NCBI GenBank assembly: GCA_013213985.1
Contig: JABSSP010000097.1
Span: 1 to 13,138 of the forward strand
Reading direction: 5' to 3'
Source: Candidatus Babelota bacterium
Lineage (GTDB): Bacteria; Babelota; Babeliae; Babelales; Vermiphilaceae
Length of the DNA stretch: 13,138 nucleotides
The notes beneath the pieces were generated by a model, which worked only from the letters and a program-made list of their open reading frames with translations, did not search any database and was not told the DNA's origin. Positions 1 to 6,224 of the stretch are shown one piece after another. Both the position numbers and the translations under genes were made by a program. Each line of letters starts with the position of its first letter. The stretch's first letter is position 1.

Positions 1-138
1 AATGTCTTTAACTTTTTGAGCAACATCACCGCCTTCCTTACTTAAACTAGATGGATTAGTGGTGACCCCATCAAGTATGCCAAGCTCCCGATATTTTTTA
101 ATATCTTCAATATTAGATGTATCTAAAAATAATTTCAT
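1..138 (-). CDS. fsa: Transaldolase / fructose-6-phosphate aldolase family, N-terminal fragment
   Basis: The reverse strand from 138 reads an ATG-started frame open for 46 codons to the window edge. It begins MKLFLDTSNIEDIKKYRELG and continues into a GVTTNPSSL stretch. This is the start of the short (about 215-220 residue) TalC/FSA class of the transaldolase family, a TIM-barrel aldolase of cytoplasmic sugar-phosphate metabolism. D6 and N28 fall exactly where E. coli FSA has its Asp6 and Asn28, which shape the active site. The Schiff-base lysine lies beyond the edge, so transaldolase and aldolase activity cannot be told apart here. The upstream AGAG is only a weak ribosome site. The gene follows the coiled-coil peptidase gene on the same strand, but a terminator at 196-238 separates them, so it probably has its own promoter. 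Family assignment is firm; the symbol is provisional. Confidence 0.88.
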   Translation of the reverse strand, partial: MKLFLDTSNIEDIKKYRELGILDGVTTNPSSLSKEGGDVAQKVKDI

Positions 139-195
139 ACCAACTCTCTTTTTTACTAAATACATAAAACGTTTTCATAACAGCTTCACTGTAAT

Positions 196-238
196 AAAAA
201 AAAGGATATTCAGGCAAGAAATAATCTCTCACCTGAAT
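196..238 (-). terminator. Intrinsic terminator of the coiled-coil peptidase gene
   Basis: On the minus strand a perfect 7-bp stem (ATTCAGG at 238-232, CCTGAAT at 214-208) with a 17-nt loop is followed after four bases by a run of eight T (203-196). It lies 32 bases past the TAG at 270-272 and upstream of the transaldolase start. It should therefore end the peptidase transcript and uncouple the two genes. Confidence 0.75.
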
Positions 239-269
239 CTTTAATAGAATCTTTTACGATAGTTGTTAT

Positions 270-1631
270 CTATTTTATTTGTTGCGTAATCCATTTAGAC
301 AAGAATGCAATACCATCCGGTATTTTTCTTTGCGGCCTTACAGAATCAAGATACACAAGATACGGTTGCTGGCCTGCTTTTTTAACTACTGAAACAGAAG
401 CCCAATGCCGTTGGCCGGTAGGTGTGGTGAAAAAGAAAGAGTAAATACCTTCATATTCATCGTTTTTAAATTGGTTAAGAGTTATTAATTTTATCTGATC
501 TTTAAGATTTTGAAATTTTAAAGGATCTTCTTTTAAAACTAAATTTTCTTCAGTGTAGTCATCGGGAAAAAGGGTAGATGCAATAATATAATTTTTTAGT
601 TGAACTTTGTCACTTTCTGCTATTACATTCTCTATCTGAGCTTCTCCAAGTGGACATTTTTCTTTCTCTTTATCAAAAGCAGCTGACAGATGCTGAATGG
701 TTTGAGAATTAACAGCATTGCGTCCAAAGGCCTGATGAAGCGCTTTTGTATTGAAAACTGATTCATATCCACACACATAACCGACTTGTTCCTTGACTGG
801 TAAATATTTAAATTGAATATCTACTTCTTGCGACAATCTTTGTATGTCAGCAATCAATGCAACTCTATTTTGTTGTTCTTGTTGTTCTCGATGTTCTTTT
901 CGATCTACTGGTTCTGTTTTATCTAAAGTACGTTGTAACATTTGCAGCCGCGCTCGATATTCTATACCGGCCTGAGTAGTCCTTCCGACTCTCCTTATCC
1001 TTTCTTCCAGACCCGCTATTTCTGCCAACTTACCTGTCCGAGAAAATTTTTGAAGCGCAGCTTCTGCATCTGCTTCTTGAAGTTGTTGAGCAAGGTTCGT
1101 TAAATAAGCTTGAGAATCGTCACGTCGTGGTCGTTCGCGTTGAACCACTGCAGCTTCTGAGGTCTTCTTTTCCTCTTCTTCTTGGGCATCAGCTGGTCTT
1201 TGTATTGATGCTTGCTGATGTTGTTGTTTAAGCAAAAAATCTTGTAGTCTATTGATTTCTGATCTCAAGCTGTTTTGCATAACTTCATAATCAGCACTAC
1301 CAGACTTCAGCTCAAAAAACTTTTTCTGAAGCTCATCAAGTTGTTGTTCTTCTGGTGTTGTTGTCCTCGCGGGTTGCACCATTGGTCTTCTAAGCAGCCT
1401 GCGCTGCTCACGACGACTTTCTTCAATTGCTTCTTCCATAAGCAATGTATTTAACTCTGGAACAAGGCTATTGCGTATGGTTCGATCGAAATTGTTATCT
1501 CCCAAACCAGCCAATTTTTCTTGTATAGTTACAATCCGTTGCTGGCGAACAGACATAGCTGCAGGCTGAATAGTTCCCCCGTATAAAGCTATAAGGCCAA
1601 ATAGAAAGCCTCTTAAAACCATATTTTTCAT
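270..1631 (-). CDS. Secreted coiled-coil protein with putative C-terminal cysteine-peptidase domain
   Basis: A 453-residue protein that I cannot place in a named family. Residues 1-25 form a signal peptide (basic start, hydrophobic 4-17, then PAA). Residues 30-270 are charged and Q/E/R-rich, predicted helical and coiled-coil, with a low-complexity acidic patch near 150-155. The C-terminal 180 residues look globular: EQVGYVCGYESVFN (C287, with Q282 just before it), then GQRHW (H409), then YLVYLDS (D429). The order Cys, His, Asp with a preceding Gln is that of papain-fold peptidases, and the HW...YLDS pair resembles the His/Asp motif of Ulp1/C48 proteases, in which the Cys normally comes last. 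Peptidase or deubiquitinase-like activity is therefore inference. AAGGG stands six bases before the ATG. A promoter lies at 1683-1712 and a terminator at 196-238, so the gene is probably monocistronic. An exported protein of this design could act on host or envelope proteins. Confidence 0.8.
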   Translation of the reverse strand: MKNMVLRGFLFGLIALYGGTIQPAAMSVRQQRIVTIQEKLAGLGDNNFDRTIRNSLVPELNTLLMEEAIEESRREQRRLLRRPMVQPARTTTPEEQQLDELQKKFFELKSGSADYEVMQNSLRSEINRLQDFLLKQQHQQASIQRPADAQEEEEKKTSEAAVVQRERPRRDDSQAYLTNLAQQLQEADAEAALQKFSRTGKLAEIAGLEERIRRVGRTTQAGIEYRARLQMLQRTLDKTEPVDRKEHREQQEQQNRVALIADIQRLSQEVDIQFKYLPVKEQVGYVCGYESVFNTKALHQAFGRNAVNSQTIQHLSAAFDKEKEKCPLGEAQIENVIAESDKVQLKNYIIASTLFPDDYTEENLVLKEDPLKFQNLKDQIKLITLNQFKNDEYEGIYSFFFTTPTGQRHWASVSVVKKAGQQPYLVYLDSVRPQRKIPDGIAFLSKWITQQIK

Positions 1632-1682
1632 CTTTTACCCTTATTTTTATCTGAAAACCGTAAAATGCCTTCTCTTATTTTA

Positions 1683-1712
1683 AGCATAAGGTATAATAGA
1701 AATAAAAGTCAA
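1683..1712 (-). promoter_or_regulatory. Sigma70-like promoter for the coiled-coil peptidase gene
   Basis: Minus strand: TTGACT (1712-1707), an 18-base spacer, TATGCT (1688-1683). This places the transcription start near 1676, about 45 bases before the ATG at 1631. The -35 box is 5/6 and the -10 box 4/6 to consensus. It sits in the gap after the upstream same-strand gene, which ends at 1763. Confidence 0.5.
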
Positions 1713-1762
1713 GAATTTAGGCTCAATAAAAAAGAAATTTTTCTCTGGACACCCCCTATCAC

Positions 1763-2122
1763 TCAATTTATTTTTTTCTCTCCGGAAATATTGAACGGTC
1801 TATCCAAAATTACTGGACCGTTCTGATTATTATAAAAAAAGGTTGGACCATCTTTAGGGGTAATAACACATTCAATTGGATTTGTTTGACCTACTTGAAA
1901 ACCGCCAAGTGCACCCACTACAATTGCAATTTTTCTATCATTTTCAGACAGGCGTTCATTGGTGCTTTGTTGAGCTGAAACCGCAGCTGCACCACCAGAT
2001 AATCCTCCGATTGCAGCGCCTTTTACTACCGCACCATCTAACCCATGTGGACCCATCGGCGCTACAGTTTGAATAGCACACAAAAGATACATCGCAAAAG
2101 CATATACGCAAACCGAAAACAT
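1763..2122 (-). CDS. Small secreted glycine-zipper protein of unknown function
   Basis: A 119-residue protein. It starts with a hydrophobic segment (MFSVCVYAFAMYLLCAIQ) that reads as a signal peptide or anchor. It is followed by a glycine/alanine-rich segment with GxxxG-like spacing (DGAVVKGAAIGGLSGGAAAV), a polar stretch, a second hydrophobic glycine segment (IAIVVGALGGFQVG) and a soluble tail with one cysteine (IECVIT). Such glycine-zipper pairs occur in small outer-membrane or envelope proteins and in pore-forming peptides; none of these functions is shown here. I chose the ATG at 2122 because AGGG lies six bases before it. The ATG six bases upstream (2128) directly abuts the AGGG, though it would only add Met-Thr. 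No homologue is recognised. It lies between the tRNA genes and the peptidase gene on the same strand. Confidence 0.6.
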   Translation of the reverse strand: MFSVCVYAFAMYLLCAIQTVAPMGPHGLDGAVVKGAAIGGLSGGAAAVSAQQSTNERLSENDRKIAIVVGALGGFQVGQTNPIECVITPKDGPTFFYNNQNGPVILDRPFNISGEKKIN

Positions 2123-2256
2123 AGTCATCCCTATGATTATTAAAAATTAATTTTCTTGATTTTTTAACTAACTGACTAGGCGTTTTAAAACTAGCCTGTC
2201 AAATATTGTAAAAAAAAACTTAAGATTGAAAATGCCATCCATAGCTTTAGTAAAGA

Positions 2257-2334
2257 TGGCGTCCCCAAGGGGATTCGAACCCCTGTTTTCGCCGTGAAAG
2301 GGCGACGTCCTAGACCAGGCTAGACGATGGGGAC
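2257..2334 (-). tRNA. tRNA-Glu (anticodon TTC)
   Basis: Minus strand. The 7-bp acceptor stem GTCCCCA/TGGGGAC is perfect. The anticodon stem TCGCC/GGCGA encloses the loop CTTTCAC with anticodon TTC. The T arm AGGGG/CCCCT carries TTCGAAT. The discriminator is G and CCA is encoded (2259-2257). The anticodon and acceptor sequences closely match the bacterial tRNA-Glu consensus. Downstream, a GCCATC/GATGGC stem (2260-2255 with 2239-2234) and a T9 run (2218-2210) might help end the transcript, but they are spaced too far apart for a canonical terminator. Confidence 0.96.
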
Positions 2335-2342
2335 AATACAAC

Positions 2343-2510
2343 GTGAGCGTCAAAAAAGAAAGGGCCCTACTTCGCATTGCTTTCGGAATTAGTTACGAAG
2401 GGCATACTTCACTTGTTACTGTCAATGTCAATTCTTATATTCCAGCTTCACTAAAAACTGGCGGTTCCATACGAACCTCTAGTGAAGACTGGCCTGCCAG
2501 GCATTTCTAA
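2343..2510. repeat. Structured inter-tRNA spacer with nested inverted repeats
   Basis: This spacer between the two tRNA genes is visibly richer in G+C than its surroundings and unusually structured. An 8-bp perfect inverted repeat (CTTCACTA 2446-2453, TAGTGAAG 2480-2487) encloses a second stem (GGTTC/GAACC on the minus strand, 2476-2463 region). A further CTTCG/CGAAG stem with flanking GCC/GGGC lies near 2365-2405. The plus strand also has a GTG-started 55-codon open frame across the same stretch (2343-2510). It has no ribosome site, and I take it to be chance or a remnant. The stretch could be a processed leader or trailer of the tRNA transcript, or a dispersed palindromic element. Confidence 0.4.
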
Positions 2511-2520
2511 AAGAAATAAC

Positions 2521-2596
2521 TGGTGAGCCGCGTTGGAATCGAACCAACGACCCACAGCTTAAAAGGCTGTTGCTCTACCAACTGAGCTAGCGGCTC
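2521..2596 (-). tRNA. tRNA-Lys (anticodon TTT)
   Basis: Minus strand, 76 bases including an encoded CCA (2523-2521) and discriminator A. The acceptor stem GAGCCGC/GCGGCTC is perfect. The D arm reads GCTCAGTTGGTAGAGC. The anticodon stem ACAGC/GCTGT has loop CTTTTAA with anticodon TTT. The T arm GTTGG/CCAAC carries TTCGATT. It is probably transcribed from the TTGACA promoter at 2649-2677 together with tRNA-Glu downstream. Confidence 0.97.
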
Positions 2597-2648
2597 GCCA
2601 CAAAAAAACATTTAAGAATAAATGCCTCTTTTCTAAATTGACTCTTAT

Positions 2649-2677
2649 AAGGTATAAAACCAAGGCCTTTTTGTCAA
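2649..2677 (-). promoter_or_regulatory. Candidate tRNA promoter
   Basis: Minus strand: a perfect -35 TTGACA (2677-2672), then after 17 bases TACCTT (2654-2649). An overlapping TATACC (2656-2651) at 15 bases is an alternative -10. It lies about 55 bases upstream of the tRNA-Lys 5' end and past the mgtE stop, where the tRNA unit needs a promoter. The -10 assignment is uncertain. Confidence 0.5.
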
Positions 2678-2712
2678 CAAAAAAGAGTCGTTTTTTTAGT
2701 TTTTTTACAAGA

Positions 2713-4083
2713 CTATGTAAGTAAACCACTCAAAATGTAGCCGCTCACTGAACAATAAATAAATACACCCAGAATATCCATCAGTGTAGCTAAGAAAGGG
2801 CCAGCCGAAAATGCCGGGTCAATATTAAAGCGTCTTAGTAGAATTGGAATTAAACTGCCCAGCGAAACTGCTACAACAACAATTACCGCAAGTGAAACGC
2901 TAATCGCAAGCGATTCTATTATACTGCGTGATGTTAAATAAGCGCGCACAAAACCAACTGCACCCAAAATAAGTGCAAGTAACAATGCCATGCTCATTTC
3001 TCGTTTAAAAAATTTCCAGACATTACTCGGTCTAATTTCGCCTGCAGCAAGACCTTGGATTGCGATAGCAGAGGTTTGGTTGCTTGAGTTGCCACCAGCA
3101 CTAATGAGAGTAGTAATGAAAATCCACAACGAACCTATTTGTAATGTTGCTGCATACGACTGCATAATTTTTGCTGAAAACGACTGTGCAATAAGCAAGA
3201 CAACTAAAATCGATCCTCGTTCAGCTAACACCCGCCAAAATGGTGCTTCAAAATAAGTGCCTCTTATTGGAACTAGTGCCGACATTATTTGAAGATCTTC
3301 ACTTGCCTCTTCAACCAAAACGTCGATGAGCGTTTCACTTGGAATTACGCCAAGAAAGTGGTCGTCCTTGCCAATAACGGGCACGGTCATGAGACCATAG
3401 TGAACCATCTGTTTTGCAATTTTTTCTTGATCTTCGTCTGCTTGAGCAATATATTCATTAGGGCGCATAAACGTAGCAATACGTGTTTGTGGACTTTGTA
3501 ATACGAGGTCTTCAAGTTTAATATGGCCAACAAGTTTATGGTGTCTGTCGGTTACATACAAAAGCGGGTCAATATCTCTGCTCGGATGTAAGCGTTGCAA
3601 CAATAAAATGCTTTTTTCAACCGTGAAATCTTTCATCAATGTCAGTGCGTCGATGTCCATGATTCCACCAGCTGAATCTGGTGCAAATTTCATGAGAGAA
3701 AGGACATCTTCTCGTGGCTTTTTGTGTAAAAGACCCAAATATAGTTGTAGTTCTTGGTCAGAAAGTAAATCAAAAAGATCGGTTAGCTCGTCAGGCGGCA
3801 ATGAGTTAAGAGCATCTGCTTCATCCTGTTCATCCATAAAAGAAAGGCTTTGAACTCTCATTGCATCTGAAAATTCGTCAAAGACTTCTAGCTTTATTTC
3901 TTTAGGCAGCCGAATGAACAAGAGTTTGAAATAACCCTGTTCTATATCAGCAAAAAAATCCACCATATCTGCAGGATGCAGCTTAAGGAAATCATCCCAT
4001 AAAAGACGTGCTTCTGACGACTTGCCTTTAACAATACTATCTATTTTTCTTCGCACCTTACGGAGAATTTTCTTTGCATCCAT
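2713..4083 (-). CDS. mgtE: Magnesium transporter MgtE
   Basis: A 456-residue inner-membrane Mg2+ channel of usual family length. Residues 25-140 are the helical MgtE N domain, ending in the family's SAGGIMD motif (137-143). Residues 145-260 are two CBS domains (FMRPNEYIAQADEDQE starts the second), which sense cytoplasmic Mg2+ and gate the pore. Residues 285-456 hold the five-helix membrane domain with GGNSSNQTS (330-338) and the DPAFSAGPF...D segment. D436 corresponds to the pore aspartate that binds Mg2+ in characterised members. A strong GGGAGGA ribosome site precedes the ATG by about nine bases. The stop is TAG, which shows that TAG is a real stop codon in this genome. The gene is divergent from the pseudouridine synthase gene. 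I see no recognisable M-box riboswitch in the 179-base gap, so control may rest on the CBS domains. Confidence 0.96.
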   Translation of the reverse strand: MDAKKILRKVRRKIDSIVKGKSSEARLLWDDFLKLHPADMVDFFADIEQGYFKLLFIRLPKEIKLEVFDEFSDAMRVQSLSFMDEQDEADALNSLPPDELTDLFDLLSDQELQLYLGLLHKKPREDVLSLMKFAPDSAGGIMDIDALTLMKDFTVEKSILLLQRLHPSRDIDPLLYVTDRHHKLVGHIKLEDLVLQSPQTRIATFMRPNEYIAQADEDQEKIAKQMVHYGLMTVPVIGKDDHFLGVIPSETLIDVLVEEASEDLQIMSALVPIRGTYFEAPFWRVLAERGSILVVLLIAQSFSAKIMQSYAATLQIGSLWIFITTLISAGGNSSNQTSAIAIQGLAAGEIRPSNVWKFFKREMSMALLLALILGAVGFVRAYLTSRSIIESLAISVSLAVIVVVAVSLGSLIPILLRRFNIDPAFSAGPFLATLMDILGVFIYCSVSGYILSGLLT

Positions 4084-4160
4084 GATTTTTTTCCTCCCGA
4101 AACAACCACCCCTTATGGACCGTGCCTTTCCAGGTTAGTTAATCTTTACCCGCTTGTCCA

Positions 4161-4189
4161 TCGACAGGTTTCAGTTTGCAAAGTATACT
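4161..4189 (+). promoter_or_regulatory. Sigma70-like promoter for the RluD-type gene
   Basis: Plus strand: TCGACA (4161-4166), a 17-base spacer, TATACT (4184-4189); both boxes are 5/6 to consensus. The start would be near 4196, giving a leader of about 67 bases. The leader ends with a small stem (TGGTC/GGCCA around TATC, 4235-4248) directly before the AGGGGA ribosome site (4248-4253). The same -10 region is nearly symmetric (TATACT on both strands), so mgtE may start from it in the other direction. Confidence 0.6.
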
Positions 4190-4262
4190 ATGGGTATAAA
4201 TGTTGGTTATCAACAAATCATTCAAAAAGGCCTTTGGTCTATCGGCCAGGGGATAGAATAAA

Positions 4263-5261
4263 ATGAAAAATAAAAAAAAACTAACCGAAACTCACAGTCC
4301 CTCGGACAATTATAATACGTTCGTCGTTTCTCAAGAAGATGCTGGCACGCGCCTTGATAAGTTTCTTTTTAAGCACCTGACTACTATCCAATCGCGCACT
4401 ACGGTCAAGCAAATAATTGAAAATAACATGGTAATAATTAATGAAAAACCAATTACAAAAGCAAACACTCTGATAAAATTTGATGATATTGTTCGCGTAC
4501 AAAAGTCAGTTACTATTGACCCTGAACAGATAAAAAAAGAAAAAGCAGAAAAAGTAAAAGAACTTAACATTGATAGTATTCATCAGGGTGAAGACTTTTT
4601 AATTGTTAATAAACCTGCCGGATTACTTGTCCACTCAACCCCCATTGATATAACAAGTGTCACCTTAGCTGACTGGCTTCTTACAAAATTCCCACACGTA
4701 GAAGATGTTGGCGAGCCGGGCCGTCCGGGAATAGTGCATCGTCTTGATAAAAATACGTCGGGCATTATGATTCTTGCACTCACACAAGACGCATACGAAA
4801 CATTTGTTGGCATGTTTAAAAATCGCCTGATTAAAAAAACCTACCACGCATTTGTCAAAGGACATCCAGATAAAGAAGGATTTATTAATGTACCCATCGG
4901 CAGACACCCAGTGCACCGTCATAAAATGACTACATTTAAACAAAAATCAACAGATAAAATACGTTCAGCATTGACCCAATACAAAGTGCTCAACTATTTT
5001 GATGACAGTACTTTAATAGAGTTACAACCAAAAACTGGCCGAACTCATCAAATTAGAGTGCACATGACAGCTCTTGGTCATCCACTACTCGGTGATTATA
5101 TTTATGGATCACAATCAACTGATATAGCGCGTCATGCATTGCATGCTCACGCACTTGAGTTCGAATTTAAAGGGAAGAAGTTTTACTTTTCTTGTCCGGC
5201 TCCGGACGACTTTAAAAAAGTAATTGAAAAAAAACTTGCAATTGTTCATAAAGCCGAATAA
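4263..5261 (+). CDS. rluD: RluA-family 23S rRNA pseudouridine synthase (RluD type)
   Basis: A 332-residue cytoplasmic enzyme that isomerises uridine to pseudouridine in large-subunit rRNA. Residues 27-83 form an S4 RNA-binding domain (GTRLDKFLFKHL...). Residues 105-320 are the catalytic domain with the hallmark GIVHRLDKNTSG (D162 is the catalytic aspartate) and RTHQIRVH (260-267). The S4 domain, the length near 330, and the RPGIVHRLDK context favour RluD (helix 69 modification) over RluC, but the exact target uridines are inferred. AGGGGA lies nine bases before the ATG. It has its own promoter at 4161-4189 and an intrinsic terminator at 5374-5400. The 3' untranslated stretch converges on and enters the PLD-family gene. 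The first residues (KNKKK) are lysine-rich and variable. Confidence 0.94.
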   Translation: MKNKKKLTETHSPSDNYNTFVVSQEDAGTRLDKFLFKHLTTIQSRTTVKQIIENNMVIINEKPITKANTLIKFDDIVRVQKSVTIDPEQIKKEKAEKVKELNIDSIHQGEDFLIVNKPAGLLVHSTPIDITSVTLADWLLTKFPHVEDVGEPGRPGIVHRLDKNTSGIMILALTQDAYETFVGMFKNRLIKKTYHAFVKGHPDKEGFINVPIGRHPVHRHKMTTFKQKSTDKIRSALTQYKVLNYFDDSTLIELQPKTGRTHQIRVHMTALGHPLLGDYIYGSQSTDIARHALHAHALEFEFKGKKFYFSCPAPDDFKKVIEKKLAIVHKAE

Positions 5262-5348
5262 TATAAAACTCGAGCCAAGAAGGAATTGTAGTGATGAAGC
5301 ACTATCTTGTCTGAATTTTTTAAAAAATAATTAGTTCTTTTTATTGAC

Positions 5349-6128
5349 TCATTTGTTTTTGTATCTCTGTCTGCTCGCATTCTTTTTGCGAGTTTTTTTT
5401 GCGTTATCTTTTTTGTGCTTTTCTGCGCGCTGTCTAATTTTTTCAAATTGTTTTCTATAATTATTAACAGCATCACCTTTAAATATTACTGAATTCTCTT
5501 CATTAGTTTGATAGGCTTTTCCCGTAAAGTTACACGAACCGGTCCATAACAAGGATCGGCCTTTTTTATCCTGACTCTTAAATGTATTATCTAAACAAAT
5601 AATAAATTTGTTATGCATAAGTGGTGAAGAAAACGCCTTTTTATTTGGCCCATATTCATAAACAACAATTCCAGGATGTTCTTTAAGTCTACTAATTTCG
5701 CTAAATCGACCTACCATAGTTCCGTCTGCTATGATTTCTATTTTGACTCCTCTATTACTCGCCTTGATCAACTCATCAGCAATCGCTTCATCATTGAGTA
5801 TATATGCAGCCATCTTAATTTCTTTGCGTTCATTTTCAATCAAAGAACGCAACTCGAGACGCACATTATCATCAGGAGAAAAAAGAGGTTTACCAATAAC
5901 CTGACTGTCTTTAGTGCTCGTTGAAAAATTTCTTATTGGTCCGAGTTGCTGCATTGCTTGAATTGGAAATTTGTGAATAAAATGAGTTCTACCAAAGCCT
6001 TGCGTCGGTATAATGTTAGCAGCGGCCTTTTTTAAAAATGTTCGCGGGAGCCGTGAACTCAACAAGTGGTTACAAAAAAGAGGAATAACCGCAACAATTA
6101 TTACACATCTTAACACTCTATGTTTCAT
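5349..6128 (-). CDS. PLD-superfamily protein with a single HKD motif and N-terminal signal anchor
   Basis: About 259 residues from the ATG at 6128; a GTG at 6143 in frame would add five, but GGGA stands nine bases before the ATG. The start (MKHRVLRCVIIVAVIPLF) is a signal peptide or anchor, so the domain is periplasmic or secreted. A PLDc_2 domain follows: ...EIKMAAYILNDEAIADELI..., then LMHNKFIICLDNTF and LLWTGSCNFTGKAYQTNEEN. Family members with one HKD motif (Nuc endonuclease, mitochondrial PLD6) dimerise and cleave phosphodiesters in nucleic acids or lipids. The His and Lys are present, but the Asp sits one residue later than in the HxKx4D consensus (HxKx5D here). The C-terminus is a basic, lysine/arginine-rich tail. 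It follows tamB by about 100 bases on the same strand and may be its last cistron. The substrate is unknown. Confidence 0.85.
   Translation of the reverse strand: MKHRVLRCVIIVAVIPLFCNHLLSSRLPRTFLKKAAANIIPTQGFGRTHFIHKFPIQAMQQLGPIRNFSTSTKDSQVIGKPLFSPDDNVRLELRSLIENERKEIKMAAYILNDEAIADELIKASNRGVKIEIIADGTMVGRFSEISRLKEHPGIVVYEYGPNKKAFSSPLMHNKFIICLDNTFKSQDKKGRSLLWTGSCNFTGKAYQTNEENSVIFKGDAVNNYRKQFEKIRQRAEKHKKDNAKKTRKKNASRQRYKNK
5374..5400 (+). terminator. Intrinsic terminator of the rluD-type gene, inside the convergent PLD gene
   Basis: Plus strand: perfect stem CTCGCA (5374-5379) / TGCGAG (5387-5392) with a T-rich seven-base loop, followed at once by eight T (5393-5400). It lies 113 bases past the rluD-type stop. 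The same DNA encodes the lysine/arginine-rich tail of the convergent PLD protein. The other strand has no T run after the stem, so it works in one direction only. Confidence 0.85.
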
Positions 6129-6224
6129 ACGTTTAGTTCCCACTTTCTGTAATGGCTAAAAAATTTGACACTGCTTCAACTTTCACCGTTACTTTAACAA
6201 AAAAAGTTTTATCACTCAAGTTGT

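Noticed and set aside
59..244. 61-codon plus-strand frame at the left end
   Set aside because: It overlaps the reverse-strand transaldolase N-terminus and the terminator at 196-238; the transaldolase frame has clear family motifs and this one has none.
2168..2377. 69-codon minus-strand frame
   Set aside because: It runs straight through tRNA-Glu; the GSNPLG-type translation is the usual by-product of a tRNA T arm.
4084..4262. Possible M-box Mg2+ riboswitch upstream of mgtE
   Set aside because: The gap is short and shared with the divergent rluD-type promoter; I find no M-box-like conserved core or terminator hairpin on the mgtE side.
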